A program made the translations under genes and the position numbers. Positions 37,653 through 44,626 of a stretch of 64,000 bases of DNA are shown here, piece by piece (position 1 is the first letter of the stretch; each line of letters starts with the position of its first letter). This DNA comes from Stutzerimonas kirkiae (GTDB lineage: Bacteria > Pseudomonadota > Gammaproteobacteria > Pseudomonadales > Pseudomonadaceae): contig NZ_QJUO01000017.1 in assembly GCF_004327335.1 (NCBI RefSeq), positions 27,989-91,988 of the forward strand. The letters are read 5' to 3'. Under the pieces are notes generated by a model. It was not told the origin of the DNA. It saw only the letters and a list, made by a program, of their open reading frames with translations, and searched no databases.

Positions 37653-37690
37653 ACGATCGGTGCCGCTATCCAGGTACGCACGGCCATGAA
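37631..37690. repeat. Dispersed inverted repeat, copy 1 (overlaps cdaR 3' end)
   Basis: The segment from GGGTGTGCCGCGCGCACCTGA through GCCGCTATCCAGGTACGCACGGC matches copy 2 at 40511-40576 nearly base for base. The ends are inverted copies of GGGTGCGCC-type sequence. It resembles REP/ERIC-class intergenic elements of Pseudomonas. Confidence 0.7.
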
Positions 37691-37707
37691 GCGTCGTTCA
37701 ACCATAC

Positions 37708-37723
37708 GTATTGTGCACATGAA
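37708..37723. promoter_or_regulatory. Candidate CdaR operator
   Basis: TTGTGCACAT contains the perfect dyad TGTGCACA in the 210-base gap between cdaR and the permease. Its place fits an activator site, but I assign CdaR only by context. Confidence 0.3.
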
Positions 37724-37862
37724 CAAATAACAGCCGACATACCGCGGAATTTCAGTGCAACCGCATAAGGCCCGGGCAATCCATGCTGGGCCACAATGGC
37801 GAGCCTATCGGCATTCCCAACCGGATTCGCTATCCGGTCATAACAACAAGAGGAGTCTGGTC

Positions 37863-39230
37863 ATGGCCCTGGTCCTGATCCTGGTGGCGCTGATCGTATT
37901 CATCGTACTGTCCACCACCCGTTTGAAACTGCACCCCTTTCTCTCCCTGCTCGCCGCGGCCCTGATCGCCGGCTTCGCCTATCAGTTGCCTCCAGGCGAA
38001 ATCCTCAAGATCGTCAGCACAGGCTTCGGCGGCATCCTCGGCTATATCGGTATCGTCATCACCCTGGGCACCGTCATCGGCATCATCCTGGAACGCAGCG
38101 GCGCGGCCATCACCATGGCCGAGACAGTGATCCGCCTGCTGGGCCAGCGCTTCCCGACGCTGACCATGTCGATCATCGGCTACCTGGTGTCGATTCCGGT
38201 GTTCTGCGACTCCGGCTACATCATCCTCAACTCGCTGAAGAATGCCCTCGCCGCACGCATGAAAGTGTCGGTGGTGGCCATGAGCGTGGCGCTGGCCACC
38301 GGCCTCTACGCCACCCACACCTTTGTGCCGCCGACCCCCGGGCCGATCGCCGCCGCCGGCAACCTGGGCCTGGAGACATCCCTGGGGTTGGTCATCGCGG
38401 TCGGCCTGGTGGTGGCGCTGGTCACCGCCTTCGCCGGCATGCTCTGGGCCAACCGCTTCCTCAGGCAGGACGATCACCAGTTGCTGGAGGAAGCCCCCAG
38501 CGAACTGCTCGCCGACTCCGTGGACTTCGAGGCGCTCAAGGCGCGCTACGGCAAGCTGCCCAGTGCCTTCCAGGCCTTCGCGCCGATCTTCGTGCCAATC
38601 GTGCTGATCTGCCTCGGCTCCATCGCCGTGTTCCCCAGCAGCCCCCTGGGCGATGGCCTGGTCTATGATCTGCTGAGTTTCCTCGGCCAGCCGGTGGCGG
38701 CGCTGCTGGTGGGCCTGGCGCTGGCCTGCACGCTGCTCAAGAGCGACGACAAACGCCAGGAGTTCCACGACTACATCGTCGACGGCCTGGTGGCGGCCGC
38801 GCCGATCCTGCTGATCACCGGCGCCGGCGGCGCCTTCGGCGCGATCCTCAAGGCCACGCCGCTGGGCGACTACCTGGGCTCCACGCTGTCGGCACTGGGC
38901 ATCGGCCTGCTCATGCCGTTCATCGTTGCCGCCGCGCTGAAAAGCGCCCAGGGCTCGACCACCGTATCCATGGTCACCACCTCGGCCCTGGTGGCGCCGA
39001 TGCTCGGCCAGATCGGCCTGGACAGCGAAATGGGCCGGGTACTCACCGTGCTGGCCATCGGCGCCGGCGCCATGACCGTGTCCCATGCCAACGACAGCTA
39101 TTTCTGGGTGGTCACCCAGTTCAGCCGCATGAAAGTCACCACCGCCTACCGCGCGCAGACCATGGCCACCCTGATCCAGGGCGTGGTCGGCATCATCACC
39201 GTCTGGCTGCTGAGCCTGGTCCTGCTGTAA
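37863..39230 (+). CDS. GntP-family gluconate/glycerate permease
   Basis: A 455-residue inner-membrane permease of the GntP family. Twelve or so hydrophobic helices; family stretches include GFGGILGYIGIVITLGTVIGIILERSG, IPVFCDSGYIILNSL, THTFVPPTPGPIAAAGNLG, ITGAGGAFGAILK and SAQGSTTVSMVTTSALVAP. AAGAGGAG precedes the ATG. Lying between cdaR and glycerate kinase, D-glycerate is a likely substrate; gluconate is the alternative. Confidence 0.92.
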   Translation: MALVLILVALIVFIVLSTTRLKLHPFLSLLAAALIAGFAYQLPPGEILKIVSTGFGGILGYIGIVITLGTVIGIILERSGAAITMAETVIRLLGQRFPTLTMSIIGYLVSIPVFCDSGYIILNSLKNALAARMKVSVVAMSVALATGLYATHTFVPPTPGPIAAAGNLGLETSLGLVIAVGLVVALVTAFAGMLWANRFLRQDDHQLLEEAPSELLADSVDFEALKARYGKLPSAFQAFAPIFVPIVLICLGSIAVFPSSPLGDGLVYDLLSFLGQPVAALLVGLALACTLLKSDDKRQEFHDYIVDGLVAAAPILLITGAGGAFGAILKATPLGDYLGSTLSALGIGLLMPFIVAAALKSAQGSTTVSMVTTSALVAPMLGQIGLDSEMGRVLTVLAIGAGAMTVSHANDSYFWVVTQFSRMKVTTAYRAQTMATLIQGVVGIITVWLLSLVLL

Positions 39231-39284
39231 TCCGCGCTATCGACGGGCCGCTTCGCGCGGCCCGTCACTGCCGAGGTCATCGTC

Positions 39285-40421
39285 ATGAAAATCGTCATCG
39301 CCCCCGACTCCTTCAAGGAGAGCCTCAGCGCACCCGCGGTGGCCGCCGCCATCGCCCGCGGCTGGCTGCAGGTCTACCCACAAGCCGAATGCCTGCTGCG
39401 GCCCATGGCCGACGGCGGTGAAGGCACGGTAGACGCCGTGCTGGCCGCCGTTGGCGGCGAACGCCGTGAATGCCGGGTCAGCGGCCCCCTGGGCGATACG
39501 GTAACGGCGCACTGGGGCTGGCTGGACGAAGCCACCGCCGTCATCGAGATGGCCGCCGCCAGCGGCCTGCACCTGGTGCCACGCGAACACCGCGACATCC
39601 GCCGGGCCAGCAGCCACGGCACTGGCGAACTGATCCTGCAGGCACTGGATGCCGGCGCCACACGGATCATCCTCGGCCTCGGCGGCAGCGCCACCAACGA
39701 CGCCGGCGCCGGCCTGCTGCAGGCGCTGGGCATGCGTTTCCTGGATGCCCGGGGCCATGCGCTGCCAGCCGGCGGAGCGGCCCTGGCGAACCTGGACCAG
39801 CTCGACCTGAGCGGCCTGGACGCGCGCCTGCTGTCGACACGCATAGAAGTGGCCGCGGACGTCGACAACCCATTGTGCGGCCCACGCGGCGCCTCGGCGG
39901 TTTTCGGCCCGCAAAAAGGCGCGACCCCCGAATACGTGGCCGAACTGGATAATGCGCTCGGACATTTCGCCCGTGTCGGCGCTGCCACCCTGGGCGAGGA
40001 CCATTCGCGCTTTCCCGGTGCCGGCGCGGCCGGCGGCCTGGGTTTCGCCGCCAGGGCCTTCCTCAAGGCCAGCTTCCGCCCCGGCATCGAGCTGGTGGCG
40101 GAACTGTCGGGGCTGGCGGCGGCGCTGGAAGGTGCCGAGCTGGTGATCACCGGCGAAGGGCGCATGGACGCCCAGACCCTGCATGGCAAGGCCCCGGTTG
40201 GCGTGGCACGGCTGGCGCACAAGGCTGGAGTGCCGGTGATCGCCCTGGCCGGCAGCCTCGGCGACGACTACCAGGCACTCTACGATGCGGGTATCGAGGC
40301 GGCCTTCAGCCTGGTCCCCGGCCCGCTCAGCCTGGAACAGGCCATGGCCGACAGCGCCAGCGAACTGCAGGCCCGCACCTGCGATATCGCCAGGCTCTGG
40401 CGACTGGCAGCGGGCCGCTAA
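39285..40421 (+). CDS. Glycerate kinase (GarK/GlxK family)
   Basis: A 378-residue type I glycerate 2-kinase, turning D-glycerate into 2-phosphoglycerate for entry into glycolysis. Family motifs: IAPDSFKESLSAPAVAAAI, RPMADGGEGTVDAVL, GPLGDTVTAHWG, ASSHGTGELILQALDAGATRIILGLGGSATNDAGAGLLQALG, and ELVITGEGRMDAQTLHGKAPVGVA. Start ATG at 39285, 54 bases after the permease; the pair is probably one operon activated by CdaR. Confidence 0.95.
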   Translation: MKIVIAPDSFKESLSAPAVAAAIARGWLQVYPQAECLLRPMADGGEGTVDAVLAAVGGERRECRVSGPLGDTVTAHWGWLDEATAVIEMAAASGLHLVPREHRDIRRASSHGTGELILQALDAGATRIILGLGGSATNDAGAGLLQALGMRFLDARGHALPAGGAALANLDQLDLSGLDARLLSTRIEVAADVDNPLCGPRGASAVFGPQKGATPEYVAELDNALGHFARVGAATLGEDHSRFPGAGAAGGLGFAARAFLKASFRPGIELVAELSGLAAALEGAELVITGEGRMDAQTLHGKAPVGVARLAHKAGVPVIALAGSLGDDYQALYDAGIEAAFSLVPGPLSLEQAMADSASELQARTCDIARLWRLAAGR

Positions 40422-40510
40422 CGGCAGCGACAAATGCCAGCAAGCTCAGGACGCGTGCCTATGGCCGCGTCACCAATCAAGTATCGCGGTGGATAACAGC
40501 GGCTTTGCGC

Positions 40511-40576
40511 AGGGTGCGCCACGCGCACCTGAACCATCGACGCCGCTATCCGAGGTGCGCACGGCGCACCCTACCC
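40511..40576. repeat. Dispersed inverted repeat, copy 2
   Basis: GGGTGCGCC at one end and GGCGCACCC at the other form long inverted ends around a core shared with 37631-37690 (CACCTGAACSATCGRYGCCGCTATCC). Intergenic, after glycerate kinase. Confidence 0.75.
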
Positions 40577-40709
40577 CAGGGCACCTGACCGCAAGCCGAC
40601 ATTTGATGCGTGTAACGACACAAGCCTGTATAGCGAAACAGGTTTCTGCAAGAGGACACTGCACAGGCATCTCTTGTGCACCTGCCCCCGGGCACGCGTT
40701 CCACCTCGT

Positions 40710-41237
40710 TCAGAGCAACCCCTTGTCAACAGCCTCCGCCAGAGCGCTCCGTGTCAATTGGGTCAGCAACTCATCGCCAGACTCACGGAAAGGCAGGGCG
40801 AAAATCAGCAACAAGTGCATCCAGGTAGTCAGCACCTCCCGCTTCTCGGTTTGCCCCAACTTCTCGCCATCGCGATCACGAACCACCATCCTCATGGCCA
40901 GTGTGTTGTCGTAAGTGCCCGGAATCAGGAGAAACATCGCCCCAGAGACAAAGGCCATCCCAAGGCTGCCGGTTTCATGGTTATGCAACGTTACGGTCAC
41001 ATAGACATCGGACTCTTCCTGCTCGGTCGTTACCCGGGAAAAATGGCCGCTGTCGGCGAAGGCCTGGGTAACCAGCTTTTCCAGGGCCGGCACGTTGGCG
41101 TGACTAATACCAGGCCGATCATTGAGCGAATACTCGGCTTGTACTTTCAGATAGACACTAGACTTGGCCTGCTCCGGCGAACTCGGCGGCCAGGGTTCGA
41201 CCCCGGCACTGCTAACCGGAAGAGCGATCTTTCCCCC
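40710..41237 (-). pseudogene. Hypothetical protein, probably missing its 5' end
   Basis: The frame is open from 41237 to 40710, and residues well upstream of the only start (GTG at 41093) look protein-like (SSVYLKVQAEYSLNDRPGISHANVPALEKLV). There is no ATG in the upstream part and no ribosome site at the GTG. The 127-175 residue product resembles a small secreted or lipid-anchored protein with a hydrophobic middle (MAFVSGAMFLLIPG) and later helix (WMHLLLIFALPF), but no signal peptide remains. I do not recognise the family. It may be a relic displaced when the cooA promoter region formed. Confidence 0.5.
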
Positions 41238-41257
41238 TTATTGAATGCCCGGGTATC

Positions 41258-41277
41258 GCCGCCACCGGCATGGCGGC
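41258..41277. repeat. GCCGCCA-N6-TGGCGGC dyad upstream of the cooA-like promoter
   Basis: A perfect 7-bp inverted repeat spaced by six bases, ending 16 bases before the -24 element. It may be a protein-binding site; the regulator is unknown. Confidence 0.35.
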
Positions 41278-41293
41278 TCGCCCCGAAAAACAG

Positions 41294-41308
41294 GGCACGC
41301 TCCTTGCA
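41294..41308 (+). promoter_or_regulatory. Sigma-54 (RpoN) type promoter for the cooA-like gene
   Basis: GGCACG-CTCC-TTGCA matches the -24/-12 consensus, with GG and GC exactly ten bases apart. The expected transcript start (about 41318) leaves a 25-base leader before the ATG at 41343. Such promoters need an activator such as NtrC or NifA; no clear TGT-N10-ACA NifA site was found nearby. Confidence 0.6.
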
Positions 41309-41342
41309 AACTGGCGATAAACCGTATGTCGCAGGTGCTCCC

Positions 41343-42029
41343 ATGCCATCCTCTCATCCTGGCCACGGCCCCTGTTCCCTGCCCGATGTGCTACTGGAGC
41401 GCTTTAGCTGCGAGAAGCTGGCGCGTGGCTACCTGGTCAGTGCGCCGCACTCTGCGCAGGATCGTATCCTTTACCTGCGGGAAGGTCGCATACGGGTTTA
41501 TGTGGCCAGCGAGGACAAGGAGCTCACCCTCGCCTACCTCGCGCCGGGAGAGTTGTTCAGTACCCATACCCGCGCCTACCTGCGCACCGAATCGGCATGC
41601 CAGTTGCTGTCCATGCCCACCCAGCGCTTCGCGCAAACGCTGGCCAACCAGCCGGGAATGCTGGCCCTGGTCATGCCGGCGTTGGGGCGAATCCTCGAAA
41701 ACAGCATCGCCATCATCGAAGACCTGGCGTTTCGCGATGTAGCCGGGCGCCTGGCGCGCTTCCTGCTGGTCGCCGCACGCCAGCACGCCCAAGGGGTGGC
41801 CGGACCTCTCGCGCAACTGCCGCTCGAACTGTCCGTGGGCGAGATAGCCCGGCTGCTCGCCACGACACGGCAGACGGTTTCCAGCCTGCTCAATCGTATG
41901 CAGCGCGAAGGCATCGTGCAGCGCCATGGCAGATGTCTGGTGCTGTTGCGCCCCGATGTCCTGCAGCGCTGGCAGTCCGGCGACAGCCGGGCGGATGGCA
42001 CGAATCGCACAGGGCGAAGTGTCGTCTAG
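41343..42029 (+). CDS. CooA-like CO-sensing Crp/Fnr-family regulator
   Basis: A 228-residue Crp/Fnr protein, the length of CooA. Compared from memory with Rhodospirillum CooA: Pro2 follows the initiator Met (distal haem ligand), the effector domain has ILYLREGRIRVYVASEDKELTLAYLAPGELF, and LFSTH keeps the haem histidine but has Ser where CooA has Cys75. A dimer helix (GRILENSIAIIEDLAFRDVAGRL) leads to a helix-turn-helix LSVGEIARLLATTRQTVSSLLNRM with the RQT recognition residues of CooA. cowN follows behind a CooA-type dyad. A haem-free Crp/Fnr regulator is the alternative. Confidence 0.78.
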   Translation: MPSSHPGHGPCSLPDVLLERFSCEKLARGYLVSAPHSAQDRILYLREGRIRVYVASEDKELTLAYLAPGELFSTHTRAYLRTESACQLLSMPTQRFAQTLANQPGMLALVMPALGRILENSIAIIEDLAFRDVAGRLARFLLVAARQHAQGVAGPLAQLPLELSVGEIARLLATTRQTVSSLLNRMQREGIVQRHGRCLVLLRPDVLQRWQSGDSRADGTNRTGRSVV

Positions 42030-42035
42030 CCGACA
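42020..42035. promoter_or_regulatory. CooA-type operator before cowN
   Basis: TGTCG-N6-CGACA is a perfect dyad with the geometry of CooA sites (TGTCA-N6-CGACA). It overlaps the regulator's stop codon. TACCAT at 42057-42062 could be the -10, putting the dyad centre near -41, the class II activation position. Confidence 0.68.
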
Positions 42036-42096
42036 ACAAACCGGAATAAGCCCTCGTACCATCGGCTTCCCCCACTGACCACGCCAGGAGAACCCG

Positions 42097-42429
42097 ATGA
42101 ACCGTTCATGCCCTCTATCCCCTCGCGCCAGCGACGCCGAGCAGGGCCAGAACCCACGCCCGGACCGTTACGTCAGCTTCAAGGACATCGACTGTGACGG
42201 TAATGCCCGGCTGGTCATGGCGTTCGTCCGGCGGCATATCGACGATCCGCAACGCAGCAATGCCTTCTGGGAATATTTCAAGAAGAAGGCTTCCGGTGGC
42301 AGCGGCCCGCGCCCGGACGACCTGTTCCTGGTCCATAGCAACCTCAACCAGATACGGGAGTTGTTCGAGCAGTACGAGGATGAAGAAGCGCTGGCCTTGC
42401 TCGATATCGTCGAAGAGGAGTGCTGCTAG
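42097..42429 (+). CDS. cowN: N2-fixation sustaining protein CowN
   Basis: A 110-residue CowN homologue. CowN keeps nitrogenase working when carbon monoxide, a nitrogenase inhibitor, is present. Family pattern: DRYVSFKDIDCDGNARLVM, HIDDPQRSNAFWEYF, PDDLFLVHSNLNQIRELFEQY, EEALALLDIVEEECC. The N-terminal 20 residues are variable. AGGAG precedes the ATG. In Rhodospirillum cowN is activated by CooA; here the CooA-like gene and site lie directly upstream. No nif genes are in this window. Confidence 0.93.
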   Translation: MNRSCPLSPRASDAEQGQNPRPDRYVSFKDIDCDGNARLVMAFVRRHIDDPQRSNAFWEYFKKKASGGSGPRPDDLFLVHSNLNQIRELFEQYEDEEALALLDIVEEECC

Positions 42430-42505
42430 GGGTCTTTTGACGTTTCGTCGCGACCACGCCGGGGCTGTTCGCTGTGCGACCGCGAGCCGGCAGATGATGC
42501 GCCGC

Positions 42506-43558
42506 TCAGTCGTCGTTTCCGGGCCGGCCCTGGGTTGCGGCCTGTTCGCTGGCCATCGCCACCTGGTTCCGCCCGCCGCGCTTGGCCAGGTAAAGACCCT
42601 CGTCCGCCCTGGCCACCAGGCTCAGGGGGTCCTGCTCCTGGGAGGGCCTGACCGTGGCGATACCGATGCTGACACTGATGACCGAACCCGGTCTGGGCAA
42701 CTCATGGGGTATGCCTATCGCTTCCACCGTGCGGCGAACCTTCTCGGCCTGCAGGCGTGCGCCCCCGGCCCCGGTACCCGGCATGATCACCGCGAACTCT
42801 TCACCGCCATAGCGTGCGACCAGATCGGCAGCGCGGCTGCAACTGACCCTCAGGGCCTCTCCGACATTGCGCAGCACTTCATCGCCGGCGACATGGCCAT
42901 GCTGGTCGTTGTACGCCTTGAAATAGTCCACATCGATCATCAGCAGTGACAACTCGTTCTGATCGCGCGATGCCCGGCTCCATTCTATTTCCAGGTATTC
43001 GTCGAAATAGCGGCGATTGGCGAGGCCGGTCAGGCCGTCGGACTTGATCAGCCGCTGCAGTACCAGGTTGGTATCGAGCAGTTGCTGCTGGCTTTCGCGC
43101 AGGGCGCGGTAGGCCTCGTCCCGCTGCAGCAGGGTGAGGTAGGAGTTCGAGTGGTAGCGAATGCGCGCCAGCAGCTCGATCACATCCGGCAGCTTGACCA
43201 GATAATCGTTGGCGCCACGGGCAAAGGCCGCACTCTTGACCTTGGCGTCCTCCTTGGTCGACAGGACGATGATCGGCACCTCGCGCAGCCCCGGCGCTGA
43301 GCGGTACTGGGCGAGCAGGTCAAGCCCATCCACCCCCGGCATGATCAGGTCCTGCAGGATCACCGTGGGCTTGATCTGCTGCGCGACGCTCAGCGCCTGG
43401 TGCGGGTCCGAACAGAAGTGAAAGTCGATATCGCGCTCTGCGCTCAACGCCCGGCGCACAGCCTCGCCGATCATGGCCTGGTCATCGACCAGAAGCACCA
43501 TCATCGAACTGTCGTACAGGCTGTAAGGATGGTTTGGGTTCCCCGTGGGCCGCTGCAT
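42506..43558 (-). CDS. wspR: Response-regulator diguanylate cyclase WspR
   Basis: Output of the Wsp system: the receiver domain, phosphorylated by WspE, switches on cyclic di-GMP synthesis. Receiver: [22 protein letters not shown] start, [14 protein letters not shown] (phospho-Asp) and STKED. A coiled linker ([21 protein letters not shown]) leads to GGDEF with [16 protein letters not shown] and I-site RAAD. I use the ATG at 43558 (GGAG 7 bases upstream), which gives 350 residues and the usual WspR N-terminal length; the frame opens 5 codons earlier. It is 60 bases after wspF and likely cotranscribed. Confidence 0.96.
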   Translation of the reverse strand: MQRPTGNPNHPYSLYDSSMMVLLVDDQAMIGEAVRRALSAERDIDFHFCSDPHQALSVAQQIKPTVILQDLIMPGVDGLDLLAQYRSAPGLREVPIIVLSTKEDAKVKSAAFARGANDYLVKLPDVIELLARIRYHSNSYLTLLQRDEAYRALRESQQQLLDTNLVLQRLIKSDGLTGLANRRYFDEYLEIEWSRASRDQNELSLLMIDVDYFKAYNDQHGHVAGDEVLRNVGEALRVSCSRAADLVARYGGEEFAVIMPGTGAGGARLQAEKVRRTVEAIGIPHELPRPGSVISVSIGIATVRPSQEQDPLSLVARADEGLYLAKRGGRNQVAMASEQAATQGRPGNDD

Positions 43559-43618
43559 AGTGCTCTCCGCCATTTCTTCTCGTTCTCGTCCGACGGCAGC
43601 CGCGCCATCGGCTGATGC

Positions 43619-44626
43619 CTATTGGTGCAACCGCTCGATCAGTCGCATTGCAATCCTGGGCATCGGCAGGACCTCCACCGCGGCCCCCAGCGCCATGGCC
43701 GCCTTGGGCATGCCATAGACGGCGCAACTGGCCTCGTCCTGCGCGATGGTGTGGAACCCGCGCTCGCGCATCAGCTTCAGTCCCCTGGCACCATCGCGCC
43801 CCATGCCCGTCAGCAGCACGCCGATGGCCTCGCCGCTCCAGTGCTCGGCCACGCTCTCGAAAAATACATCGATGGATGGGCGATAAACCTGATTGATCGG
43901 CTCCGGCCGGTAGACCAGGCGCCCGCCAGGTGCAAGGTACAGATGATTATTGGTGCCCGCCAGCAGCACCGCACCAGGCTGCAGCACCTCACCCTCCTGC
44001 GCCAGGCGTACCGGCATGTTCGATTCGCTGCCCAACCACTGCGCCATGCCCGCGGCGAATACCTCGTCGACATGCTGCACCAGTACGATGGCCGCGGGGA
44101 AGTTCGCCGGAAGCTGCTTCAGCAACTCCACCAGGGCGGCCGGCCCGCCCGCCGAAGCGCCGATAGCCACCAGGCGCTTGCCGCGACTGGCGCAATTGGG
44201 CAACGGCACGGGCGCCACGTTACGGACCGGGCACTGCCCGATCATCCAGGTGATGTTGTGAATCTTGCGCCGCACGACGGCGGCGTCCAGTACCTGTTGC
44301 GGCCCCAGGGAAGGCACGGCGACCACGTCCAGGGCACCGTGGCCCATGGCATCGAACACCTGCCGCATGTTGCGCTCGACATCGGAGGTGACGATAAGGA
44401 TGGCGCAGGGGCTATCGTGCATGATGCGCCGGGTCGCCTCCACGCCATCCATGCAGGGCATCAGCATGTCCATCAGCAACAGGTCCGGCAGTTCCTCGTG
44501 GCACCGGCGCACCGCCTCCTCGCCATTCCCGGCCACCCAGATCAACTGGTACTGCGGCTCGCTGGCCAGTGCGCGACGCAGCGCCTCGACGGCCAGCGGC
44601 ATATCGTTGGCAATCGCGATCTTCAT
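43619..44626 (-). CDS. wspF: CheB-type methylesterase WspF
   Basis: A 335-residue receiver plus methylesterase that demethylates the WspA receptor and damps the pathway; wspF loss locks Wsp on in P. aeruginosa and gives wrinkly colonies. Receiver Asp in LLLMDMLMPCMDG; esterase catalytic residues in IGASAGGPAAL (Ser), VLVQHVDEVFA (His) and LLTGMGRDGARGL (Asp). It overlaps wspE by 4 bases. The gene is intact here, so no constitutive-on allele is evident. Confidence 0.96.
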   Translation of the reverse strand: MKIAIANDMPLAVEALRRALASEPQYQLIWVAGNGEEAVRRCHEELPDLLLMDMLMPCMDGVEATRRIMHDSPCAILIVTSDVERNMRQVFDAMGHGALDVVAVPSLGPQQVLDAAVVRRKIHNITWMIGQCPVRNVAPVPLPNCASRGKRLVAIGASAGGPAALVELLKQLPANFPAAIVLVQHVDEVFAAGMAQWLGSESNMPVRLAQEGEVLQPGAVLLAGTNNHLYLAPGGRLVYRPEPINQVYRPSIDVFFESVAEHWSGEAIGVLLTGMGRDGARGLKLMRERGFHTIAQDEASCAVYGMPKAAMALGAAVEVLPMPRIAMRLIERLHQ

